Positions 1-6,211 of a stretch of 10,177 bases of DNA are shown one piece after another. The notes below the pieces were generated by a model. It was not told where the DNA came from and searched no databases. It saw nothing but the letters and a program-made list of their open reading frames with translations. How positions within the stretch are numbered: the stretch's first letter is position 1; the number at the start of each line of letters is the position of its first letter. The DNA lies in NCBI GenBank assembly GCA_035546295.1, contig DATKBT010000060.1, positions 1-10,177 on the forward strand. The letters run 5' to 3'. The position numbers and the translations under genes were made by a program. Source of the stretch: DATKBT01 sp035546295. GTDB taxonomy: Bacteria; Acidobacteriota; Thermoanaerobaculia; Multivoradales; Multivoraceae.

Positions 1-135
1 TCTCCTCTGGCGCGCACCAGCGCCGGCGATCGAGCGTCGCCGCCGCATGGTCGCCACGCGCGCAAGTCACATGGTGGGCCATGCGCGGAAGTCGCGTCGT
101 CGGCCGTGCGCGGAACCGGATCGCGAGCCAGCAGT

Positions 136-175
136 CTAACCGGACGTGTCGCCGGTCGGGTTAGCATGCCAGCTC
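136..175 (+). promoter_or_regulatory. candidate promoter and palindromic operator upstream of the first gene
   Basis: An inverted repeat CTAACC (136-141) / GGTTAG (159-164) with a 17-base spacer lies just before the gene. Its right half overlaps TAGCAT (162-167), which fits the TANNNT form of -10 boxes in GC-rich bacteria. The box ends 8 bases before the ATG at 176, so transcription could begin at or very near the start codon (leaderless or nearly so). This fits the lack of a Shine-Dalgarno sequence before that ATG. No convincing -35 box is seen. The rest of 1-135 holds only a small CATGG/CCATG hairpin (70-83) and a 9-base direct repeat TGCGCGGAA (82-90, 107-115). Promoter and operator roles are inferred. 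Confidence 0.35.
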
Positions 176-1270
176 ATGAGCAGCCGAGCCGTCCTCGCGG
201 TCGCCGTCGCCGTCATCGTGACGGCGCTCGTCGTGGCGTTGTGGCTGATCCCGAGCGTTCAGGAGAGCCGCCGGCCCGAGCTGCAGCGGGCGTGGGTCGG
301 AATCGAGGTCGAGGGCTCCGGCGTCGCCGTGGTGGGACGGATCGAGATCTCCCCCGAACAGCGGTTCCGGCTCCATGCGATCGTCGAGGCGGTCGACCCC
401 GACGGCGGAACGATCTACTACACCGAGGCTCCCGAAGTGCGCTTCGACCCCGCCTGGGGAATCGAGACGGACGAGGCCCGGCTCCGCCTCTGGGAGCGGC
501 CGGAGGTCGCCAAGGTCGCGTGGCTCACCGTCGAGGGCTCCCCCTCCTACGTCGCGCTCAGCGGCGACGAGACCCTCGAGCGCTTCCAGCTCGCCGAGTT
601 CTCGCATCCCGAGTGGGGGCGGAGCTGGGTCGCCGACGGCAGCATCGAGACCCGGCGCGACGATCAGCTCGATCTCGAGGCCGAAGGGGGGCTCGGCTTC
701 GGCGCGGGCTCCGGCTTTGGCACCCAGCACTATCAGGTCTGGGTCGAGCTGTTCGAGGACGACCGGTCGCTGGTCGCCGCCCAACGCTACAAGTCTCCCG
801 GCGGCGGCGCCCTGATGGAAGACCCGAGCCGCTTCCCGGCGGTCGTCGCTTCGTTGGACGGCGTGCTCGCTCCGCCGACGCGGGTGTTCGGTCTGACCCA
901 GATCGAGCCGCCCGAGAATCCGCGGTCGGAGCTCGTCGCGCGTCTCGACGAGCTGCAGGAAAAGGGCATCACCTTCACGCGGCTGCTGCTGCTGCGCGAC
1001 ATCCTGAGCGCTGCGGGCAGGAGCGCCGGCGAGCTCGAGTGGGACTACGTCGACCTGCTCGGCGACACCCCCTTCGGCGAGCGGGTCCGGCCGGGAGATC
1101 TCCTCCAGGTCGGTGCGCGCTGGGTCGTGCTGCTCTCCGATCGCGGCCGGGAGGGGGTGCTCGACCCCGAGGACCTGTGCCTCGACTTCGAGCGGGGAGC
1201 CGCGGTGCGTCCACTCTCGGCGGTATTCGACGTCGAGGAGGTGGAGTGGGCGCCGCTCGCCGGCCGATGA
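176..1270 (+). CDS. membrane-anchored protein of unknown function
   Basis: 364 residues, family not recognised. Residues 4-25 form one strong hydrophobic helix after a short SSR start, with no lipobox and no clear cleavage site, so it looks like an uncleaved signal anchor with the remainder outside the cytoplasm. Residues 38-240 look beta-rich with many acidic residues and a Gly-rich run GGLGFGAGSGFG (171-182). Residues 250-282 look helical, and a compact C-terminal part (290-360) contains RPGDLLQVG (305-313). I chose the ATG at 176 over the in-frame GTG at 146 because it puts the anchor at the very N-terminus and lies 8 bases after a -10-like box. Neither start has a good ribosome binding site. 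The gene ends 34 bases before rarA on the same strand, so the two are probably co-transcribed, although no functional link is known. GC-biased third positions support real coding. Confidence 0.8.
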   Translation: MSSRAVLAVAVAVIVTALVVALWLIPSVQESRRPELQRAWVGIEVEGSGVAVVGRIEISPEQRFRLHAIVEAVDPDGGTIYYTEAPEVRFDPAWGIETDEARLRLWERPEVAKVAWLTVEGSPSYVALSGDETLERFQLAEFSHPEWGRSWVADGSIETRRDDQLDLEAEGGLGFGAGSGFGTQHYQVWVELFEDDRSLVAAQRYKSPGGGALMEDPSRFPAVVASLDGVLAPPTRVFGLTQIEPPENPRSELVARLDELQEKGITFTRLLLLRDILSAAGRSAGELEWDYVDLLGDTPFGERVRPGDLLQVGARWVVLLSDRGREGVLDPEDLCLDFERGAAVRPLSAVFDVEEVEWAPLAGR

Positions 1271-1304
1271 GCGCGCGGCAGCGGCGCCGGGTCGCCTGCT
1301 GGCC

Positions 1305-2810
1305 ATGACCGGCCGCAACCTCGACCTGTTCGGAGGGGTGCGCGAGGAGCGGCGTGCCGGCGAGGAGCAGGGCGCGAAGCGGTCGGCGGTCGCCACGATC
1401 GACCCCAGCGCTCCGCTCGCCGAGCGGATGCGTCCTCGAACGCTCGACGAGGTCGTCGGTCAGGAGAAGGTGATCGGACAGCGCGGCTTCCTGCGCCGTG
1501 CGATCGCCGCCGATCGCGTTCCCTCGCTGGTTTTCTGGGGGCCGCCGGGGACCGGCAAGACCACCCTCGCTCGCCTGATCGCGCGTGCGACCCGCAGCCA
1601 CTTCCTGCCGTTCAGCGCGGTGACCTCGGGAATCAAAGAGATCAAGGAGGTCATGGCGGAGGCCGCTCGGCTGCGCAGGAGCCGGGCGGTGCTCCTGTTC
1701 GTCGACGAGATCCACCGCTTCAACCGCGCCCAGCAGGATGCTTTTCTCCCCTTCGTCGAGCGGGGGGACGTGGTGCTGGTCGGCGCCACCACCGAGAACC
1801 CCTCCTTCGAGCTCAACGGCGCCCTGCTCTCGCGCCTTCGGGTCGTGGTCCTCGAGCCGCTCGCGCCGGACCAGCTGGTGACCCTGCTCGAGCGCGCGCT
1901 CGACGATGCGCAGCGCGGTCTCGGCGGCCGGGGCCTGATCGCTCACCGCGATGCTCTCGAGCAGATCGCACAGCTCTCCTCCGGGGACGCGCGCAAGGCG
2001 CTCTCGATGCTCGAGCTCGCCGCGCAGGAGGCGGCAGCGGTGGCGGCGGAGGATACGACGGAGGATACGGCGGAGGGCGAAGGTCCGCGTCCCGCGATCG
2101 ATCTCGCCGTCGTGGAGCGCGTCGTCCAGCGCAAGGTGCTCCTCTACGACAAGTCAGGAGAGGAGCACTTCAACCTGATCTCGGCGCTCCACAAGTCGCT
2201 GCGCGAGAGCGATCCCGACGCCGCCGTGTACTGGCTGGTGCGCATGCTCGAGGCCGGAGAGGACCCGGGCTACGTGGCGCGTCGGATGCTCCGCTTCGCC
2301 AGCGAGGACGTCGGGCTCGCCGATCCCGCGGCGATCTCACAGGCGCTCCTCGGCTGGCAGGCGTACGACCGCCTCGGTTCGCCCGAGGGGGAACTGGCGC
2401 TGGTGCAGGTAGCCATCTATCTCGCCCTCGCCCCCAAGAGCATCGCCGCCTACGAGGCCGAGAAGGCGGCGCGGGCGACGATTCGCGAGCGTCCGGCAGA
2501 CCCTGTACCGCCCATCATCCGCAACGCGCCGACCCGGCTGATGGGCGATCTCGGCTACGGCCACGGCTACGTCTACGCTCCGGCGACCGAAACCGGCGTC
2601 GGGGGCATCGACTGCCTGCCCGAGGCGCTGCGCGGCACCGAGCTCTACCGCCCGCGCGACGCCGGCTTCGAGGCCGAGCTGCGCCGCCGCCTGGAACGAG
2701 TCCACGAGCTTCGCCGGCAGACACGCGAAGCGGGTGAGGATGGGGAGCGCGACGAGGTCTCGTCGAACGAGAACGACGAGGGCGGGGGCCGTGGCGGGGG
2801 CAGAGGCTAG
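1305..2810 (+). CDS. rarA: replication-associated recombination protein A (RarA/MgsA), AAA+ ATPase
   Basis: 501 residues. RarA (MgsA; WRNIP1/Mgs1 in eukaryotes) is a cytoplasmic clamp-loader-like ATPase that acts at stalled or collapsed replication forks and gaps. Visible landmarks: N-terminal LFGG (8-11), the family motif PLAERMRPRTLDEVVGQ (37-53), Walker A GPPGTGKT (79-86), Walker B with DEIHRFN (134-140), sensor 1 GATTENPS (160-167) and arginine finger SRLR (176-179). The C-terminal helical tetramerisation part is present, with DKSGEEHFNLISALHKSLR and later matches. It is longer than the usual 430-450 residues. The surplus is an N-terminal Arg/Glu stretch (14-27), an acidic linker EDTTEDTAEGEG from a 12-base tandem duplication (2047-2070), and a low-complexity acidic then Gly/Arg tail. 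The ATG at 1305 is chosen because family homology begins right after it. The reading frame stays open upstream, but only as a shadow of the previous gene. The stop codon TAG lies inside the downstream repeat element. Confidence 0.96.
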   Translation: MTGRNLDLFGGVREERRAGEEQGAKRSAVATIDPSAPLAERMRPRTLDEVVGQEKVIGQRGFLRRAIAADRVPSLVFWGPPGTGKTTLARLIARATRSHFLPFSAVTSGIKEIKEVMAEAARLRRSRAVLLFVDEIHRFNRAQQDAFLPFVERGDVVLVGATTENPSFELNGALLSRLRVVVLEPLAPDQLVTLLERALDDAQRGLGGRGLIAHRDALEQIAQLSSGDARKALSMLELAAQEAAAVAAEDTTEDTAEGEGPRPAIDLAVVERVVQRKVLLYDKSGEEHFNLISALHKSLRESDPDAAVYWLVRMLEAGEDPGYVARRMLRFASEDVGLADPAAISQALLGWQAYDRLGSPEGELALVQVAIYLALAPKSIAAYEAEKAARATIRERPADPVPPIIRNAPTRLMGDLGYGHGYVYAPATETGVGGIDCLPEALRGTELYRPRDAGFEAELRRRLERVHELRRQTREAGEDGERDEVSSNENDEGGGRGGGRG

Positions 2811-2946
2811 CGGGCTCGTGGTGGCCACCACTCCCCACCCAGCGGCGGGGGCGCGCGGGGTCATACCACGAGCCCGCTAGCCGATCACTCGTACGCCCCA
2901 AGCCCGCAAGCGGGCGCGGCTGGGTCGACCAGGCTACAGCCGTTTT
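2806..2946 (+). repeat. dispersed structured element, copy A (candidate small RNA or REP/MITE-like unit)
   Basis: This copy matches 10037-10177. Left block 2806-2837 differs at one base and right block 2861-2945 at three, while the 23-24 bases between them are unrelated. Order of structures: hairpin I with 17-bp perfect arms GCTAGCGGGCTCGTGGT (2806-2822) and its complement (2865-2881); hairpin II GCCCGCAAGCGGGC (2902-2915), effectively a 5-bp stem with a CAAG loop; then a terminator-like hairpin with TTTT (2917-2946). Inside hairpin I lies a perfect 14-base palindrome (2818-2831) that can pair with itself instead of the distal arm. The element fills the gap between the convergent genes rarA and dsbD and may extend to 3006, where GCCTGGTCGACCTAGC (2991-3006) can pair with 2919-2934. 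No protein gene is evident in it. I do not recognise the family. Whether it is transcribed is unknown. Confidence 0.85.
2917..2946 (+). terminator. intrinsic-terminator-like hairpin at the end of repeat copy A
   Basis: CGGCTG (2917-2922) pairs with CAGCCG (2937-2942), followed directly by TTTT (2943-2946) and a pyrimidine-rich CTCT. The loop is 14 bases and contains the palindrome GGTCGACC. This is the only stem followed by a T-run that I noticed in the window. It would end transcripts of the upstream operon (anchor protein plus rarA) or of a small RNA beginning in the element. The 6-bp stem is short, so efficiency is uncertain. A competing fold pairs 2919-2934 with 2991-3006 and would break this hairpin. 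Confidence 0.5.
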
Positions 2947-3001
2947 CTCTGGGCGATCGCAGCGGGCAGGCAGGCAAGAACTTTGCGCTGGCCTGGTCGA
3001 C

Positions 3002-4861
3002 CTAGCGGTCCTCGGCGGTCTGGATACCCTTTGCCGGAATTGACTCCTCGAGCACCGACAGCACGGTTCCCCTCGTCAGCAGCTCGCCGAACACGTGGGG
3101 GGGCTTGCCCGGACGGTAGAGGACGTAGAACGGGATCGCGTAGCGGCCGTGGCGCGCCAGGTACTCGGCGATCACGTCGTCGCGGCTGGTCCAGTCGGCC
3201 TGCATCGGCACGACCTCGTGGCGGGCGAAGGCGTCGAGCACCGCCGCGCTCTCGAGCACCGCGCGCTCGTTGATCTTGCAGGTCGCGCACCAGTCGGCGG
3301 TGACGTCGACGAAGACCAGGCGGCCGGCCTCCGCCAGGCGCAGCGCCTCCGGCTCGTCGAATCGCTGCCAGGCGATCCTGCCCTCGCCTTCGGCTCTCGC
3401 CGCGGCCGGGTCCGAGGTCGCCGCAAGGCCGATGGCGAGGACCGCGGCCGCCGCCATCCCGACGACCCCGGGCAAGCGGGAGCGGCCGGCGCGCGACGCG
3501 CGACTCTTGATCCACGCGAACAGCGCCAGGAGCAGGAGGGCGCCCTCGAAGAAGGCGAGCCGGTGAGCGGCGATCTGGGCCGAGAGGACGTAGAGCAGCC
3601 AGACCGCGGCGCCCGCCAGGAGGAAGCCCATGACGACCTTCAGCACCTCCATCCAGGGGCCCGGCCGCGGCAGCATTCGCGCCACGCCGGGCGCGGCGGC
3701 CAGCAGCAGGTAGGGGGCGGCCATCCCGAGACCGACGAAGGTGAAGACCAGTGCCGTCGCACCGGCCGGCTGCGACAGCGCGAACCCGACCGCGCTGCCC
3801 AGGAACGGCGCCGAGCAGGGGGTGGCCATCAGGGTGGCGAACAGCCCGGTGGTGAAGTGGCCGAGCAGCCCCTCGTGCCTACCGCCGACGCCGCCGAGTG
3901 CCGCCGGCAACGGGATCTCGAACAGCCCCCACAGGTTGAGCGAGAAGAAGACGACGACCACGGCGAGGAAGGCGACGAAGCCGGGGTTCTGGAACTGGAT
4001 GCCCCAACCCACGGCCTCACCGGCCGAGCGCGCCGCGATCGCCGCGAGAGCCAGCGCCCAGAACGAGACCAGGATGCCGGTGGCGGTCGCCAGCGCGCCG
4101 AGCGTGACCTGGCGTCGCGACTGCCCGGTCTTCTTGACCAGCCCGAAGACCTTGAGCGAGAGCACCGGCAGCACGCAGGGCATGGCGTTGAGGATCAGGC
4201 CGCCGAGCAGCGCCAGGCCCAGGACCACAAAGAGGCTGCGCCCCGGGCGCGCGACGGCCGGTCCGGCGCCCCCGGTCTGCTCGAAGGCCTCGTGCGCGAG
4301 CGCCTCCCCCCCCTCCGCGACCACCAGGCGCGCGACCGATTGCCCCTCGGTCGGCCGCAGGCAGACCCGATCGTCGCAGGCCTGGTAGACGAGGGTGGCG
4401 ACGAGGTCGACCTCGGTGCCGAGCGGCGCGTCCGGCGGGACGCCGATGGTGGCCAGGATCGAGACCGTCCCCTCGTAGACGGCGAGCTCCTCGTCGGCGA
4501 AACCGGCGTGCCACATCAGGTCCGGCGGGTAGCGGACCTCGCCGAGCTGCCAGCCCTGCGGCAGGTCGAGGGTGAGCTCGGTCGGGATCAGGTAGTCGTA
4601 GGTCGGCTGATGGCTCTGGATGTGCCACCCGGCCTCGACGTGGACGACCGCCGCGAGTCGGGCCGTCTCACCGGGGGAGTACGCGGAACGGTCGAGGTGA
4701 AGCTCGAAGTACGCCTTCTCGGTTGCCGTGAAGCCGGTCTGGGCCGCGGCTGGCGAGGTCGAGACGAGGACGAGCAGGATCGCGGTCGCGGCGGCGAGAG
4801 CCGGCATGAGTCCGGAACGGGCGTGCGACCTGGCGCGCGAGGGGCTCATTCGAGGGCTCAT
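3002..4861 (-). CDS. dsbD: thiol:disulfide interchange protein, DsbD family
   Basis: 619 residues from the chosen start. DsbD moves electrons from cytoplasmic thioredoxin across the inner membrane to periplasmic proteins that keep disulfides or cytochrome c cysteines reduced. Order: Arg-rich n-region and hydrophobic signal peptide ending SPAAA before Gln41; periplasmic alpha-type domain with the cysteine pair C162/C167 (ACDDRVC); about eight membrane segments between 209 and 482 with the two key cysteines in MPCVLP (C229) and TPCSAP (C349); C-terminal thioredoxin domain with DWCATCK (C525, C528) and cis-Pro577 in AIPF. All expected redox cysteines are present. The start is uncertain: ATGs at 4861, 4849 and 4807 all precede the signal peptide, and a GTG at 4993 would add 44 Pro/Ser/Arg-rich residues. 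I favour 4861 or 4849. It is transcribed towards rarA and divergently from the aminotransferase. Its TAG stop (3002-3004) abuts the far end of the repeat element. Confidence 0.93.
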   Translation of the reverse strand: MSPRMSPSRARSHARSGLMPALAAATAILLVLVSTSPAAAQTGFTATEKAYFELHLDRSAYSPGETARLAAVVHVEAGWHIQSHQPTYDYLIPTELTLDLPQGWQLGEVRYPPDLMWHAGFADEELAVYEGTVSILATIGVPPDAPLGTEVDLVATLVYQACDDRVCLRPTEGQSVARLVVAEGGEALAHEAFEQTGGAGPAVARPGRSLFVVLGLALLGGLILNAMPCVLPVLSLKVFGLVKKTGQSRRQVTLGALATATGILVSFWALALAAIAARSAGEAVGWGIQFQNPGFVAFLAVVVVFFSLNLWGLFEIPLPAALGGVGGRHEGLLGHFTTGLFATLMATPCSAPFLGSAVGFALSQPAGATALVFTFVGLGMAAPYLLLAAAPGVARMLPRPGPWMEVLKVVMGFLLAGAAVWLLYVLSAQIAAHRLAFFEGALLLLALFAWIKSRASRAGRSRLPGVVGMAAAAVLAIGLAATSDPAAARAEGEGRIAWQRFDEPEALRLAEAGRLVFVDVTADWCATCKINERAVLESAAVLDAFARHEVVPMQADWTSRDDVIAEYLARHGRYAIPFYVLYRPGKPPHVFGELLTRGTVLSVLEESIPAKGIQTAEDR

Positions 4862-5017
4862 CGAGAGGGCTTGCGGCGAGCGCGCCTTGGGTGCGGCGGG
4901 GAGGCTGCCGTCGTTGCTCTCCCGGACGTCGCGGCTGCGTCGCGAGGGGCTCGTGGGGGCCGGATGCGCCGGGCAGACGCCGTCTCGGCGCACATCGCGA
5001 TGCTACCATGCGTTGCG
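4862..5017. promoter_or_regulatory. divergent control region with overlapping opposed -10-like boxes
   Basis: This lies between dsbD (-) and the aminotransferase (+). On the + strand TACCAT (5004-5009) fits TANNNT and ends 8 bases before the ATG at 5018. On the - strand TAGCAT (5005 down to 5000) points towards dsbD and shares two bases with the first box, so one short A/T-containing patch could drive both directions. If the - strand transcript starts near 4993, dsbD would have a leader of about 130 bases, or a GTG start at 4993. GAGGGCTC/GAGGGGCTC occurs three times nearby (4840-4847, 4852-4859, 4944-4952), the first two inside the proposed dsbD start region. No convincing -35 boxes are seen. 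Function is inferred. Confidence 0.4.
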
Positions 5018-6211
5018 ATGTCCTTCGCCTCGCGTATGAGCCGGATCGGGGAGTCCGCGACCCTCGAGCTGACCCGCCGGGTCCTCCAGATGCGCGCCGC
5101 AGGGGCTGATCTGGTCGATCTCGGTGCCGGCGAGCCCGACTTCGATTCTCCGGAAGTGGCGGTCGCAGCGGCCAGCGACGCGCTCGCCGCCGGCTACACC
5201 CGCTACACCGAGGTCGGCGGCGATCCGGCCCTGCGCCGAGCGCTCGCCGAACGGTTCGCGGCCACCGGCGCCCCGTGGAGCGGCGGCCGTGATGCGTTGA
5301 TCACGGTGGGCGCCAAGGCGGCGCTGTTCGAGCTGGCGCTGGCGCTCGTCGACGATGGCGCCGAGGTCGTCATCCCCTCCCCCTGCTGGGTCAGCCTGCC
5401 CGAGCAGGTGCGACTCGCCGGCGGCGAGGCCGTGCTGGTGGAGACCGATCCGGCGGACGCCTTCGCCATCCGTGCCGAGCCGATCCTCGACGCGATCGGC
5501 GAGCGGACCCGGGCAGTGCTCGTCAACTCGCCCTGCAATCCGACCGGCGGCGTGATCGAGCGCGCCGAGCTGCGGCGTCTCGTCGAGGCCTGTGCGCAGC
5601 GCCGCATCCCCCTGATCTCGGACGAGACCTACGACCGCTTCGTCTTCGACGGGCGATCCCACGCTTCGGTCTCCGAGCTCGCCGGCGACTTCCCCGAGAC
5701 CTGCGTCCTGGTCGGCTCGTTCTCCAAGACCTACGCCATGACCGGCTGGCGGCTCGGCTACGTCTTCGGGCCCGAGCCGCTGATCGCCAGGGTGCGCGCG
5801 ATCCAGAGCCACGCGACCTCGAATCCCACCAGCTTCGCGATGAAGGGCGCGCTCGCCGCCCTCGCCGCCGAGGACCAGGTGCGCGAGCGGATCGCCGAGT
5901 ACGAGCAGCGCCGGAACCTGGTCGTCGAGGCGCTGGCGCGGATTCCCGGGGTGCGTTGTACGTCGCCGCCGGGGACCTTCTACACCTTCCCCGACGTCTC
6001 CGGTTGCTTCGGGCCGGGCCGCCAGGGCTCCAGCGAGCTCGCCGAATGGTTGCTCCAGGAGGCCGGCGTGGCGGTGGTGCCGGGCATCGCCTTCGGCGCC
6101 GACCGGCACGTGCGCATCTCGTTCGCCTCGTCGCGCGATCAGCTCGACGAGGGGCTTCGGCGCATCACGCGCGCCCTGGAGGCGGTGACCGCGATCGAGG
6201 GCGCCCGTTGA
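5018..6211 (+). CDS. PLP-dependent aminotransferase, aspartate aminotransferase class Ib
   Basis: 397 residues, the normal length for fold-type I class Ib aspartate aminotransferases. It transfers an amino group between an amino acid (probably aspartate or an aromatic or related one) and 2-oxoglutarate in the cytoplasm, using pyridoxal phosphate. Landmarks: DLGAGEPDFDSP (34-45), VGAKAALFEL (97-106) for phosphate binding, NPTGG (174-178), SDETYDRF (201-208) with D202 and Y205 contacting the cofactor ring, Schiff-base lysine K237 in SFSKTYAMTGWRLGY, SHATSNPTSF (264-273), and R365 in VRISFA for the substrate carboxylate. The ATG at 5018 gives the usual MSFASRMSRI start. In-frame ATGs at 5000 and 5036 are alternatives. 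There is no Shine-Dalgarno sequence, and a -10-like box ends 8 bases upstream. The M50 protease gene overlaps its stop by four bases, so the two form an operon. The exact amino-acid substrate cannot be read from sequence. Confidence 0.94.
   Translation: MSFASRMSRIGESATLELTRRVLQMRAAGADLVDLGAGEPDFDSPEVAVAAASDALAAGYTRYTEVGGDPALRRALAERFAATGAPWSGGRDALITVGAKAALFELALALVDDGAEVVIPSPCWVSLPEQVRLAGGEAVLVETDPADAFAIRAEPILDAIGERTRAVLVNSPCNPTGGVIERAELRRLVEACAQRRIPLISDETYDRFVFDGRSHASVSELAGDFPETCVLVGSFSKTYAMTGWRLGYVFGPEPLIARVRAIQSHATSNPTSFAMKGALAALAAEDQVRERIAEYEQRRNLVVEALARIPGVRCTSPPGTFYTFPDVSGCFGPGRQGSSELAEWLLQEAGVAVVPGIAFGADRHVRISFASSRDQLDEGLRRITRALEAVTAIEGAR
6197..6210 (+). promoter_or_regulatory. ribosome binding site fixing a TTG start
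   Basis: GAGGG (6197-6201) lies inside the last codons of the aminotransferase, six bases before TTG (6208-6210). It is the clearest Shine-Dalgarno-like sequence I see before a gene in this window, and the reason to accept the TTG, which overlaps the TGA stop at 6209-6211. The 9-bp hairpin at 6222-6242 begins 12 bases after the start codon and may affect initiation. Confidence 0.6.

Noticed and set aside
2..139. Open frame entering from the left edge and ending at TAA 137-139, and a - strand frame open to the edge from 83
   Set aside because: Both are Arg-rich, have no recognisable motif and are too short to judge. Either could be a gene end or start, but the window does not show it.
1113..1304. 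N-terminal extension of rarA by 64 residues
   Set aside because: Overlaps the previous gene in another frame, with no resemblance to RarA, whose conserved start follows the ATG at 1305.
161..1396. 411-codon open frame on the - strand, and a 400-codon + frame at 106-1308
   Set aside because: Both overlap the 176-1270 gene in other frames, are Arg-rich and lack the organised anchor-plus-domain pattern of the chosen frame. The choice rests on composition, since that gene has no known homologue.
2515..2901. Short - strand open frames crossing both repeat copies with a similar HHEPAS peptide
   Set aside because: The shared peptide is only the translation of the repeated hairpin arms. The rest is antisense to rarA or the phosphatase gene and shares nothing.
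2806..2946. Integron attC sites: hairpin-forming repeats directly after genes
   Set aside because: The ends lack the RYYYAAC/GTTRRRY core sites, the stem sequence is conserved (attC arms vary), the copies are 7.2 kb apart with opposing genes between them, and there is no integrase gene in the window.
3095..5017. Long + strand open frame continuous with the aminotransferase (1038 codons)
   Set aside because: The part before 5018 is antisense to dsbD and Arg/Gly/Glu-rich low complexity, an artefact of high GC. Aminotransferase homology begins at 5018.
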